Part shown: piece after piece, positions 26,491 to 39,644 of the stretch
Layout of the letters: each line of letters begins with the position of its first letter
How positions within the stretch are numbered: position 1 is the stretch's first letter
Source: Owenia fusiformis
Taxonomy: Eukaryota; Annelida; Polychaeta; Sabellida; Oweniidae
DNA length: 64,000 nucleotides
NCBI GenBank assembly: GCA_903813345.2
Contig: CAIIXF020000003.1
Location: 30,827,248-30,891,247, forward strand
Reading direction: 5' to 3'
Position numbers and translations under genes: made by a program
Notes under the pieces: model-generated
Databases searched by the model: none
What the model saw: the letters and a program-made list of their open reading frames with translations, nothing else
Told to the model about the DNA's origin: nothing

Positions 26491-29400
26491 CTAGGCAGAG
26501 GGTAGTTTATAACTAAACTCTGAGCGCAAGGTAATCATTTCATGAACTGAGACTATTTGACTTTAAGTCCTAGTTTCTTTTCTTGCGAGGACATAATTCA
26601 CTGAAAGGAGACACCAGGCATTTAAATTTTCCATTTACATAATTTTAATTTCCGTCCTGATACTGAACTTATCATGCATAAAAAATTATGATTGTTACAA
26701 AGGTAAGGGGCTTTTCCCTTGAATTTGTGAAGTTGTGATTGTCTATAATAATCTAAACTTGATTTCTCATCCATTTCATTGGTCCTTTATTAAACCAATT
26801 AAATCAAAATTCATTAAAGGAGCTGATGTTTTAAAATAAATGTGCCAAGAACAATAGAAATCTTGATGAAATATTGACAGTAATTTTTTATATTTTAATA
26901 GAATATTTAAAGTAGCCAATATAATTTGCAAATGTGTTTTTTAAATCAATATATCACTGATTTACATACTGTGCCTAATCTATGAGCAATTTATCTCTAA
27001 TAATACCAAACGTATTGAAGTCCCAAAGGTCAACAACAAAAAATGATTTTCAAAACTTCAAACGATTTCAAAGATCTTCAAACAACAGTTAAATGTTAGT
27101 TTTGAGCTCAAACAATGCACAAACATAAAACACTAGAAAAACAGCTTGGAAAACTATTTGAGGCATGCTAGTATAAAGGAAAATAAAACACTTGATTTTT
27201 ACACTTAAAATGTCAATATGACATATCGACCTGAGACTATTTTCTAAATACGTCATAACTTTTGTCACCCTGGCACACCGCAGTCTTAATTTAATTCTTT
27301 TAAGTCTATTGTTGTGAATGATTGAAGTGGTATAATGGTTATATAAAACAATTGATTAGTTGGTTAAGCAAGCAGGTGCAGCTCTTCACATCTATAACAT
27401 GTTAAATCTGGCTTTATCTCCCCCTCCCTCTAGCTCAATAATATACATTGATCTCAATCCACATAAAATAGCATTCTATTTTTAGTCCAACTTCTTCTAA
27501 TAACCATAGATGACCTCCCATACAGCAAATGATATGTATCAATGTCCATCATCATTCATCAAAGGGGTTCAGTTTTATCTAATATTACAGGGGGTCTCAA
27601 ACATTGAAGAATTTTATTGAAAATTGAACACAGGCTAGGCCAAAAAATGTTACCCTTATTATATATTATATTATATTATATTATAATCAGAATGGGTAAA
27701 AACTTTTGACCAACCTTGTATATGTTAAAAATGTACCAAAATAATTATAAATTTTCAGGATTTTACAATCACGGTGAAAAGTTGAGCATACTGCACATTC
27801 TACGAATTAGGTATCATGGAGGTTTGAATCATGATTTGGCCCAACTGGTGAAATTGATTATACTCTGAAAATCCAGTATCGAAAACCTAATTACATGTAC
27901 ATTTATACCAGTTATCTATAAACTTAATGTGAAATAAACTTCTATAGGTAGAACAATTCCAAAGTGAAGTATTATTTTGAGGAACCAACAGTGTTCTTTT
28001 TATAAGTTTAACTGCGACTTCGACATAATGTTCCATTCTTTATACTTGGCAATTCAATTTATCATTTACAATTTGAGGGGAAGGAAGGGGTCAACCCAAA
28101 ACTATCATTTTCAACATAAATTTTTATATTGAAATATTCCATTAAAAAAACCATATATATACTTTATAAACTTAATAATACTATGAAAGCTCGTTAAAAC
28201 AATCACAACAATTATGCACTCCCTTGAGAATTACCTCACATCCAGTTTTTAATTTGAAAAAATATGAAAAATGAAATATTTTCAGACCAGTAATGTATAA
28301 TTCTTTGTTGGAAAGAGAAATAACAAAAATCTATACCCAGCCATGAAAAAAATCTAGGCAAGAAAAAACGTATTTAAATGATCAAATAAAACTGCATAAA
28401 TGCCAATAAGTATCAAGAAACAAAGCCAGTATTTTTTATAAAGAATCTATATGCTTTTTCCTGGTAAAGAATACTAAGATAACATGAACATTACTGAGAA
28501 ATTGCAACCATTTATATTTCTTTTCAGAAAATAATCTACTTCTATGACTTCTTCAGGTCAATATAATGTCTCTGTTTACTTTATGGCAAGTGCATTTACC
28601 TTCCTGTATTTAATCGAAATAATTTTTTTTTAAATCAATTGAGTAGAATAACATTAACTAAATATTAGAAGAAGTGACACGTGTCCTTAAAGAGAAATGG
28701 AATCCTAGAAAAACATTTTAAACATGCAACATTAGCTCTATGAGTGGGCACAATATTCATATAATATGAAAATTATACTTTAGACATGCTTTTTAAATCA
28801 GAAACAATACATACCTAAAACAATGCAAAAGGAATAATTCTTAAATGATGACAAAAAGCGGATCTCCTCTTTTTATTTTCTACTACAATTGAATATTCAA
28901 TCTTTTGAATTAAGAAAATACAAAAAAATTTTAAAAGTCTCACAGACAATACAAACACAATGAGAGTTAGCAATAATTATAACCTTGTTAAAATACATTA
29001 ATATCAAATGATAATTTTTTTGTAATTTTTTTCCGTCTTTGAGGAAGATAATTGCAGTTTAATTTATGCCTTTAACTCGAGCAATATGTTCATGTAAAGA
29101 AAGCGACAATAACCCCCCTATGGTGTGAAATATGAGGGGGACACTGAACAATCGCCCCCCTGTGGGGTGAAATATGATTGCCGTAGGGGAAAACTGAGAG
29201 ATATGCTTCAAATTACTAGACAAAAGACAATAAAAATTAATATTTAATTTATTATCTTTTTAAGTCAAAAGGATTTTTTAAAGTGAAATTAGAATGGGAG
29301 GCAGGGGGTGTACCTTAGGTCTTAAGTACAACAATAGATTAGATTTCAATATAAAATGGCTGCTTAGAAAATCCTGTTTTTTTGGGAAAAACTCCAATAA

Positions 29401-31227
29401 TATATAATTATTTTCATTTTTAATGTTTCTTAGTTAACTAGTTAAAAATAAAAGATACAATATTTTCTTGGAAATTAATATGCGTACTCTAACACCTCTT
29501 AGTAGATCATGTGTTTACTTTTTTAACTTGCATAATACAATGAACACATTTTCATATCACATTAGTTTTATGGTACTTTAATCCAACATTTGGACAATTT
29601 GTTCATAAAAACAACTACAAATAACACATAACTAATTAAAAACATGCTTATAGAATTGAAAATAGACACAATTGTCACTGGCTACACCAAAAGTATATCA
29701 TGATGTCTGATCACTGAAAGATTTATACAAGTGTACTTATAATATTGTACATTATTATTTCTCTGTAGTGATAATCTGCATGTGATTGGTCAGTCATGTA
29801 CCATGTGACCAAAAATACCACAAGGTATTCCATTCATGTGTAAGTCATCGATATGAAAGGTGAACTTTTAGAAAAATAAATACAGGTATTCAACGAATGT
29901 GACGTCACATGTATAGACTACTGTGAATATGTGGTATTATTTATCCAATTTTTGATTTGTGAGACAATTTATAGTTAATTAATTAATATTGCTAAACTGT
30001 TAATATGTATGAAATAATAAAACAAATATTGAATTCTGTTTTTGTGCAATACCTGTATATATTTCAGGGGGATGTATTCCACTTGCCCTTCGGGCTGTGT
30101 GGAATATACCCTCAGAAATATATACAGGTATAGCACTCAACATCATTTAATATTTGTATAGTACTTGCAAATGGTCCCGAAAAGAGTCATAACAATGTTT
30201 TATGATTCCCACCAGCAAGACATTGATTCCTCAAATTAACTAGAGCATCAATGGTCCTAACAGAAAACTAAAACATATTAACATGACAAAATGTTAACCA
30301 CATGAAAGTGTAACAAATTGTTACTTTGTTACAGATACCAATTACTGACCACATGCATACTTGCCAAGCAAGATATGGTGCCTGGATATCCATGAGCAAA
30401 TAAGGGGACCGATGACCTATTGCAACCCCCAACCCTCCCGCAGCAGACTCCTTACTAAGAATCTCTCAGCAGACTCCTTTACCCAGAATCAGCCTGAGGG
30501 GACCCATAGCATCAATCAGTGGCATTATGACCCATTATCTCGCTAATTTTGACAACAATGGCATTGTAACAACTCCTGCATGGGTGGTTCACTACAAAAG
30601 CATGGCATATTAATCTAAATCTAATCCTAAATCCCAGCAAACAATGCAGGTGCAAGCATAAACATTTCAATAGAACCAACGAAGACAACACAACAGTCAC
30701 CGTGAAGAGAAATATTAAGGTAGTCACTTTTTAAAATGCAAAATGCAGATGAAAAGAGTGGTATTAGCAAGGAATAAAGCTAATACACATGTAGACGACA
30801 CTCTAAATTGTATAGAAATGACAAAAAATTAGGAGCTTCATTCAAATTTTAGAGAGAAATCAAGTGGAATATGAAAGATTTGAAATGATTTTTTCTCACA
30901 GGACGAGCTAACTGTTGTCTGCTGCTAAAGCAACTTGTTTCATTCTGAATGGGATTATTGTTCCAAGATTCAATGGATTATTGTCTTTCGGGGTCTGCTT
31001 GGCTTGTTTCAGACTTGACAGATTATCAATGAATTCGCAAAAAACAATGCCTTGTCTTTTACTCCTTTTGCATGCACCTGCAAAAAGTGAACAATTAGAT
31101 TTAAATCAACAAGGAACAAGTTTTTGAAAGTTAATCTAAAGGTAATTTGAGATTTGAAGTGGCTCGTTTTAGTTTTTCCGTCTTTAGTTAAATAACAGGA
31201 AAATGAGCTGTGGGAATGATTATGATG

Positions 31228-31578
31228 GTTACAATTGATACAAATAATGACTTCAGAATTTCAAAGGCTAATTTTTAGTTGGTTACAGTTGATTAAGAAC
31301 TTCAAAATTTCATAACTTTTGGTTGGTTATAATTCATACAAATAATAATAACTACAGAATTTCATAATTTTGGGTTGTTTATACATGTAATTGATACAAA
31401 TAATAACTTCAGAATTTCATAATTTTTGGTTAGTTATGGTTGATACATATAATTACTTCAAAATTTCATAATTTTGGTTGGTTGCAATTGATACAAATAA
31501 CAACTTAAAAATCCCATAATTTTGGTCGATTATAATCAATACAAATAATAATAACAATAACTTCAAAATTTCATCATT
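31228..31578. repeat. Degenerate ~60-bp tandem repeat, about 6 copies
   Basis: The phrases GATACAAATAATAACTTC, AGAATTTCATAATTTT and GGTTGGTTAT recur in order about six times with many substitutions and small indels. No coding potential is seen. Confidence 0.8.
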
Positions 31579-33939
31579 TGATGTGTTCTCAGAAATATGC
31601 TATACATTAGCATTATAGTTTAAAATTCTAATTTCTTATTCAATAGAAAAAATGCCAGGATGGTCCTTTTTATCACCCACAAGTTATTCTAAAGATCAGA
31701 TCCAAGTATGAAAGTCTCATGAAATTGTTTCAATACATTATTTATTGAGTTACTACCAGAAATAAAATAAAGGTGACAGATATTTTCATTCAAAATACCT
31801 TTAAGATTACAGGTTAAAATCTAGAGTGTCAATATTGACTTTTTTCTGAATCCAAAACGAGTTGAATAAATCGTGATTTTTTTTATTTTATACGCTGAGT
31901 AATTTTTTAATGAAATTAATTTATATTTGTTGTCATAAATCATCCTCTTCAAAACAAATAATAAATTCATAATGTTTACATATTTTGACCTCAAAAAGTA
32001 ATTTATCTAAAAAAACATAGAAATGTTACAAGATAGTATTCGATGACACTTGTGTGTTGATGTCCCTTGTAGTGTCACCTGCTTGGAATTATGCTAATCT
32101 GCGTAGAGTTGCATGACGTCCTATTGGGCCCTATTCTCAGCCATATGCACGGAGGTCCCAGGGGTCAATAAATCTTTTATGCTAACTCTCTGCTCTCCCA
32201 GGGGACGAAAATCCCACTGAAGCTCAGACAAAATGCCTTTTATTTTTTTTACTTTTTTCATTTCAAAGCAGACAAAGGAGAATGGAAGTAACAATGGTCT
32301 ATTGTTAAAGCAGATTGCTTAATGACAATAGGCTTAAAAATTAATTTCTATCAAACTCTGCATGCTGAGATCTTTTAATCATTTTGATTTTAATAGGCAA
32401 GTTATGGACTTAGATAATATGTTTTATCGTTCACTGACTTGGCGTTCTCTCCCATTATTATTGCGTCAACAAAGAGTATATAATATTAACATGGGAAGTG
32501 CTTTTTAAATCGCAAATGAAAAATAAAGATTATAATAATAAACATAACGCATAAAGTACATCATTACTGCATGAAAATTTGTTATAAAAATATTTCTATT
32601 GTAAAGCTAAATCAATTGCTCCAGCATTAAAGCAAGTGGGTGCAGCACCCACTTGAGATTTGGGAATAATGCTTGCACCCTCCTGAAAATCCATTTGTAC
32701 CCACTTGAAAATGAGAGAAATCATGTAAAATGGGCATATTTTGACAAAATTCAGTCTGAATTATGAAAATGAGAATTTTGCACCAACTTGAGACTCAATA
32801 TTCATTTTGGTAAAATAGTGTTTGTTAACTAGAGATATTCAATGTTTTGTTTTAAAAGCTTCTTACATATTTTTATATTAACACTAACATAAAATTCAGA
32901 AAAAATGCTAAATTGATAATTTATGGTTGGAAATGTAACATACTGAACAAATTGAACAAAATTCAAAGGAAATAAAGAAATATGCACGCTTTCTTTGAAA
33001 TACCAACAAAGTTTTCCGATGATAATTTCTGATCTGAAAAAAAGACAGAATTTTTCAATTTGAAGTTATCATAATGCTTATTTATGTGAGCAACTTTTTC
33101 ACAATTTATTAAGAATTACTTTCTTTGAAATAATAATAAGTTCTCCAATGCTAATTTCTGATCTTAAAATAGACAGAATTCTTCAATTAGCATTTGCCAT
33201 TATGATTATCTAGATGGGCAATGATTTACACTTCATGAATCATGGAAAAGAAGGTTTGCATTGGGTCTACTATTGATGTAACATATACGTTGTTCTGTAT
33301 GTTTTCCATGTTGGTACATTTGTAATCGAACCACATATTGTATCTATATTAAAAAAAATTTGCAAGGAGATTTATAAGCTCCAAATATTTTTGAGATCTT
33401 CTTTTGACTGGAATCGACTGATCTGATAAAAATAATATTATAATGACGATTTACTTTTTAATGAATTTGTGTAGACTTTAGGTCACTGACATTTATTCAA
33501 TAAACAAAACAATTCTTTATAAATATTATAGATACATAAAGTTTCATCGTGCAAATTAAATGTAGAGTAATTAAATGTTCTACCAGGAAAACCATTCACA
33601 AAGGATAATGTTGAGGGCGAACAAGCTCATACCTTCCTTGAAGCAATAGGATTTGCCTCAATATGTTCATTTTTTCTCCCAAGTTCTATATCTGGGATTC
33701 TATGTTGGCTAGCATTCATTTAATTCTCAAAAACAACAAACCATATTTTTCAGTCGCCATTTCAAAAATATCTGACTGAAATGTGGAAACTCCTCAACTA
33801 ACTGGTTTGACTAACCTATACCCTGGTTAAATAAATTACTTAGTAAATGAAAAACTATATATATATATATCAGCCTAAAGATAAATCCAATATCCTGAAC
33901 CTCATATTTGATAATCTCTATTTATTCCATAATACTACT

Positions 33940-34320
33940 GTTTTCCCAGGGAAATATGAAGGAATAAAAATCGTATTGAATCGTATTACATGAAAAAATC
34001 GTATTGTCCCCGGGAAAAAATCGTATTGGAGCGTATCACATGAAAAAATCGTATTGTCCCCGGGAAAAAATCGTATTGGAACGTACTAACCTATTTTTGG
34101 TTTTCCTGTTATTTCTAACCTTAGCTAATTGATAAAAGCATTTTCAAAATGTAACATTTTAGAGGAATGTATCATGGAATAAATAGGTTATTTCTGGTCG
34201 GGATTGAATATGGGTTTCATTCCTCGGAAAATATCATATAACCCTTCGGTCAATATCATATTGTCCCTCAGAAAAAACCCATATTCAATCCCTCCCAGTA
34301 AATAACCTATATTTATTCAA
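33940..34320. repeat. Dispersed fold-back repeat, copy 1 (ATCGTATTG family)
   Basis: It starts with TTTCCCAGGGAAATATGAAGG, has repeated AAAAAATCGTATTG/TCCCCGGG units, and ends in a fold-back: AATAGGTTATTT..ATTGAATATGGG against CCCATATTCAATCCC..AAATAACCTAT. A near-identical copy lies at 54840-55285. These are two members of one mobile family; no transposase is seen. Confidence 0.85.
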
Positions 34321-35387
34321 TGGTAGTGAAGTTTCTGGTGATTATCTCACAAAAATATTTTCTATAATTTACTTTAATGATTGAATAACTTATAATGCTC
34401 AGGGACCATATATCATATACTTGTTCTTACTTCTTTCTACATGTAACCCAGATAATTTTATTAATTATAAGAGGGGGAATAACCCCAGGGTTCAAAGAAG
34501 ACATATGTATAATATAAATCTTTATTGAGAAGACATTGTCGCTGATTGGTCAAATTGACAGGCAAGTGATATCGTTCAATGGCAGTTTCAAAATTTTCTA
34601 AACTTGCTTTGAATAATATTATGTTCATTTTTGGTGCGTTGATTAATATCATAGCATGTTATTTTACATAAAGATAAAGAAGGGTATAATGAATATGCTT
34701 ACAACGATTAAAACATCAAAACGACATGTTGTATTTGTAAACAAGCCAGTGAAAATTCTAGCATACGAAAGTGGTAAGCAAGAGATGTAATTATGTCTAT
34801 CATCTCTAAAGCTCTGGGGTTTTCCCTCCTCTTATTATTAATTATATTGCTCCCCATGATTACACTCAGATCACTTCCTCAACAATATGGTATGACATCT
34901 ATCTTTTGGCGGAACTTGTTTTTTTTTAAAAACTATAAATAGAGTTTCTGTAAAAAGATAGATGTCTCTCTAATGTATCTATGAAAAATGTCTAAAATGT
35001 CTAACATCTTGATCCCGATCTTGATAGTATCTTAAAAAGTGCAAACATATATCATCAGTAAGTCCAAATGAACATATTTTATCTTATTATATGCACCTTG
35101 TCTAGGAACTGAAATCTGATTGGTTCTAAGCTGCTGGTAATTTGGCCATATCTGGTTTATTTTTTTTAAAAATCTGCTGAATACTTTTTTGAAACTGCCC
35201 AATAATTTTTTGCAACCAATATTTTTTCAATGTTTTTGCAACATTTTCCACATATTGAAATGTGTTATTCACATACTCTATTAAATATGATACAAGGTTT
35301 GATTTAATAATATTCAGTAATATCAAACAAAGGAAAAGGTAGCCTTGCCCCAAGTCGGTCTCTTTTACTTATCTTGATTTCTATTAT

Positions 35388-35994
35388 GACCGCCTTGTAC
35401 CAAAGAGAAAGCCACGTGCTTTACCGACAGTTTGTTTATGTCGGTGATTTTGACCAATAGCACGCGATCTTTCAATGTCTAAATTTAGGTTACAAACACA
35501 CGAGGTAATAAAGTTGTTGATTTTGCTCCAATCAGCAAGTTAGTCTCGGAACCTTTGATATTGGCATTGTGGGAAGTCCTACCTCGCTTTACTTTCATCA
35601 GCTGGCAAAACTGAAAATGACCCTCGCAAAATCGATAAACGTTTTATTTGCTAAATATAATTGAAAGTAATTTGAATGTAATGAACCGATTTAATATCAG
35701 AAAGTTGATGACTGATCAGTTCACATATAAACACTTATAGTTATGCTGTGAAAAGGATAATGAAAAGTTATTATGTTTCTGGTGAATGCGTTTTATTTGT
35801 AAGGGAGATACCTGGATTTGCAGACTGCAAGCATGCCGCATATAACTTCACAATCGCATGGTGAACACGTGGATTTATTTATTGATTTTTGTGTATGACT
35901 ACCACTATTGGCTAATGCTATAGGGCACGCGTACTAGTTGGTGCATAATTTATCATAATAACAGTGGAGATGTATCGGATTACACAAGGCGGTA
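35388..35994. mobile_element. ~607-bp MITE with ACCGCCTTGT ends, nested in the left MULE TIR
   Basis: The ends read ACCGCCTTGTAC and (reverse-complemented right end) ACCGCCTTGTGTAA. The opposite MULE TIR, at about 40690, gives the empty site (GAATTATTAGGCCAAG), which shows this is an insertion. The junctions fit a TA or TTA duplication but mismatches prevent an exact call. A GC-richer interior near 35410-35470 has no gene. Confidence 0.75.
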
Positions 35995-36876
35995 ATATAG
36001 GCTAGGCAAATGGAAGTTTAACATCCCAAAAATTGCAACAGTTTTTAAATTAGGCTTATATTGTATATTGATACCAGTTGAAAAACATATCAAAAATATA
36101 GAAAAATATATGCAGTGGACAAATATGAAATGTCACATTCTAGGTACCCCCCTCCAAATTTGAGTATGGGATTGTAAATATTTTTTAATTTCAAAATGAA
36201 ATGCTCTTGTCAACTAAATGAGTAATATTATGATAGTTTACTGACATAAGAGCAACTAGAAATTGTTAACCAACTATTTGAGTGCAATAATTGGCATTTC
36301 TAGCCCCAAATATCTGAAAATAGGCCATCAAATAGCCCGAATTTAATATAACAATGTATTTATTTCTGTATCAATTCATCAGAATTGCATGAAAAAAATC
36401 AAGGAGGTTAATGTATACCTAAAAATTGTATTTGATCAGTATCAGGGTCATTAGTTGAATATTGAGGGTGATAATAATCGTTGAAATTTCAATATTTTAC
36501 CACACCAACTTTTGGGGTGAACTTACTTTTGTTTAATTACTTCCAAGATATGTCATATTTGAACTCAATAGCACAACTAAATTATTTGTAAAGGCTTATT
36601 TTGTCCTGAAAACAGTTATTTGATGTTTTCAGGGAAGGATTATGTAAAAAAAAGTAGAAAAACTGCAAATGCCAGGTGAAATATAGGGGAAGCCCTACTT
36701 TTAGTTGATAACTGCTATATTATCAAATGTTTTGCCCTTATTATATTCAATTTGATACATTTTCTGTTAAAACAGAGAACGATTTGTTAGAAATTAAGTA
36801 CAATCAGTGTTCTAAAAATATCCTTGAAAAGGCAACAAAATGTTAAATATCCCTGTCCCTGACATCAGGTTATTCA

Positions 36877-37433
36877 TATGAGCCAAAAAAGGTAACCCAA
36901 CCAAATTTTTGTTAATAACCCAGTCATTCAGCATGGGTTTGACATCATATTTTGCACAATTACCTTGTTCAATGTTCTTTCATTCTACTAAGTGTCATTG
37001 ATCTATCCTGAATAGTCACGATTTTATGGCCATTTACAAAATGTGCTCAAAATATCGAAATGTGCCTAAATGACTGGACATCAATACCACCAGCTTTTTA
37101 TCTGTGGACCTATTTTCTATACTAACAACCCTTGAAACATTAAAACAAGAGATAAGAATGAAGATGAGAGCCATAACACACGATTTTTATGCTCCTGATT
37201 TGAAAAACTACGCCCGATACGTTCAAGTTGACCTCCAGGCATGACGCCCATATTTCATTGCATGGTATAAAATGGCCATAAAATCGTGACCACTAGAGAT
37301 AGACCACTGAGACTAGATTGATAATACATTGACCAAGGCTCAATTCTGCAAAATATGACACTAAATTCATGCAGGATGACTGGACTGGGTTATTAAGATT
37401 TGTTTGGGTTACCTTTTTAGCTCACCCTGTATT
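36877..37433. mobile_element. Fold-back element with GAGCYAAAAAAGGTAACCCAA ends
   Basis: The left arm GAGCCAAAAAAGGTAACCCA and the right arm (reverse complement GAGCTAAAAAGGTAACCCA) are inverted repeats. They extend about 200 bp inward to the shared phrase CACGATTTTATGGCCAT. Located inside the MULE-like element. Confidence 0.75.
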
Positions 37434-37803
37434 AAGGAAAATTGTTGCTTTTGACTAATATGTTCTTAACAACACTGTGATATTGAGAATTGAAATGAAA
37501 AAGTTCAACTGTAGAATGTTGCATTTCAAGATGAAATTCAATAAAAAATGAGAAGGTTTCTACGCAAATAAATTATACTGAGTTAACTAGTGTAACGCAA
37601 AGTAAATTCTTGGTCTTTATACAGGGCATGGTTCGATTACGTTATGTTCATTATCATAAATGCTGCCTTCATTTTGTAATCTTAACTTACATATATGTGT
37701 CTTACTTATAGAGAGCAAAAAATAATGCTGATTAAATAAGCTTAATACTTTTATGTTGTAACAACAATCACTTTCAACCTTGCCTATCACCAGCCTTCAT
37801 TTT

Positions 37804-37911
37804 TTAGTCATCGTTATTTTCGTGATCAGTAATGGAGGTACTTGCACAAATGCCTTTGCATACCTTACATGCCATAGAACAGTTATTCCATTTTCTGCAA
37901 GTACATCTCAT
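37804..37911 (-). pseudogene. Short Cys-rich frame, possible transposase tail remnant
   Basis: A 35-residue frame starting MRCTCRKWNNC continues with the pattern C-x3-C-x2-C-x3-C (CSMACKVCKGICAST) and ends in an acidic DHENNDD before TAA. Closely spaced cysteines followed by an acidic end are common at the C-termini of transposon-encoded proteins. The frame lies inside the MULE-like element. I do not recognise a specific family, and chance cannot be excluded at this length. Confidence 0.25.
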
Positions 37912-38233
37912 AGAAGTTCAATCTGTCTTACACACAAAATGGATGATCTCTAAGAGAGGGGAGCTGCAGGTAGGCAAAATTCAAAATGATGTCATATTTG
38001 AAATATTCCCCATAGACCCCATGTTACAAAATCACAAAAATTGAATTATCTTATCTTGTATTGGACAGATAACATTTTCTTTTACTGGACATATTGTAAT
38101 TTGCATAACTATTAGATACACAAGGGTTATATGAAAATTGAACCACGCAAATAGATGTTATATAAGTTAGGGAACTTTCTACTATACCAGCCATGCTATC
38201 TGACCCAAATGAGCCACCTGGTGGCAAATCTGG

Positions 38234-38565
38234 TATATATATATATATATCTTTTATTGACTCTTTAGATGTCATATCATGACATATTAGTCACTAAGGT
38301 AGAGCAGTTCTTCCCATTGTCGAGTTGAAGAACTGGTATCTTTATCCTGGCTAGAACCATAGACAATTCTAGCCAGCGCCAGCCTTTTATCGAGTTAGCA
38401 GCACTCTAGTAATCGCCAGTATAGGTCAGCAGTCATAGGTCAAAGACAAATCACAAGAAGTGCTGTGACCTGGGTTTGAACCCAAGACCTCTACTTTTTC
38501 AGCCTGAAGCCAGACTTCCTGCTTTTCAGACCAATGCCTTAACCACGTAACTACCTACTCGCATA
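38234..38565 (-). mobile_element. tRNA-derived SINE with TATATA tail
   Basis: On the - strand the head reads TAGTTACGTGGTTAAGGC, close to the A-box half of a Ser/Leu-type tRNA (TGGCCGAGTGGTTAAGGC). A B-box-like GGGTTCAAACCC follows about 70 bp on, at 38468-38479. The body then runs to a (TA)n tail at 38235-38254. Surrounding sequence (37980-38233) matches 48130-48360, where most of this insert is absent. A functional tRNA is unlikely because the acceptor stem does not close. Confidence 0.65.
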
Positions 38566-39401
38566 TGCTTTATTGGTACAAAAGCTTCTTTGCTTATTTC
38601 CCAGCCCAATTATAATGGAGGCAGTTTATTTCCACTCCTGGATCTGAAGGTACGCTCTATAACTGTGGTATCCCGCAGCATCAGATGTTGGAGGAAGAAC
38701 ACGGGGCTGCAATAATTCAGATCTTGCTGCTCTCTTTTAATAGAATTTTTGAAGCCTAAGTACGTTGTAACAAAATGTCAGAACATCGAAGGTATTCTGA
38801 TTTTTCTTTTTTTCCTTATTTCACACGTTGTAGGCAGAATTCCCACAGCATTGTTATCACAAACATGTATCAGTATCATATGTTTAAAAAATGTACATAT
38901 TTGCGAACAAATAGTTCAGAAGACAACAGAATCGTCGATTTAATTCCTCACTTAAGTTACATAAATGGTATTTCGATAAACAGTTAAGATCTGCACTTTT
39001 AACCCAACCCGTTTATGTAACTAAAGTGAGGAATTAAAACAAGAATTGTCTTCTAAGCTATTTTTGCGCAAACATGTACATTTTCTAAAACATGTGATAC
39101 TGATACACGATTGTGAGAAAAAACATCGTGGGGATTCTGCGTACAACGCGTGAAAGAAAAATCGCACATTCGACGTTTACACATTTTGTCATACCTAAAC
39201 GTGCGTATTCGAGCGGATCACCAGTGCTTTTGGTAATTTAAAAACGACCGCTTGTCTTCTCAAGAACTCACTCTTTTTTATCTGCCTCAATGATAGCTTC
39301 TTGTCAATCCCATATATAACCTGAATGAGGTGTCACACCCCAGAAAAACATGGATAAAGAAAATATTGTCACAGACCACTTTTCCCAAAGACAATCTTAT
39401 T

Positions 39402-39644
39402 TCATTTATATCCAACATTTTGGGTCTTGGGTTGCTGCTTTTGGTTCAGGTTTGAAGAAAATGTTGAAGTTTGTGTTTTGTGCATGATAAATGAGAAGCA
39501 CAAGGAGAACTGTATGAGTACTGTGTATTTGAGGTTGGAACACTTTGGATTGCAGTCTTCACAATCACAATATCTGCATCCGATTCTGAATGCAGCGCAT
39601 GTACACTCAATGTTTTCCAACCTGACAGACAGAATTACCATCAT
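39402..39644 (-). pseudogene. Cys-rich frame, unassigned, possible element remnant
   Basis: The 80-residue frame has a dense Cys segment (ECTCAAFRIGCRYCDCEDCN) near its middle and a polar, Gln/Lys-rich end. It lies in the MULE-like element on the same strand as the Cys-rich frame at 37804-37911. No family is recognised. It may be a decayed zinc-binding part of a transposon protein. Confidence 0.2.

Larger units (their letters stand above)
21380..35329. other. Long non-coding stretch, probably TOX upstream introns or intergenic DNA
   Basis: About 14 kb of AT-rich sequence without a convincing exon. Visible items are a dispersed repeat at 25330-25490, a promoter-like GC-box/CCAAT patch at 26330-26490, a TATAT microsatellite at 27655-27690, a degenerate ~60-bp repeat series at 31228-31578 and a fold-back repeat at 33940-34320. 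A short open stretch on the - strand near 26100-26150 reads like LEELVTKKVPGG before a GGTATGC, but I cannot assign it. TOX first exons may be hidden here. Confidence 0.5.

Noticed and set aside
34461-35353. Frames of 63 and 75 residues on the - strand
   Set aside because: They have low-complexity composition, no motifs and no splice context; the second overlaps the start of the MULE-like element.
38465-38565. Possible functional tRNA gene
   Set aside because: A- and B-box-like phrases are present, but the stems do not pair into a cloverleaf and the segment continues into a SINE body with a TA tail.
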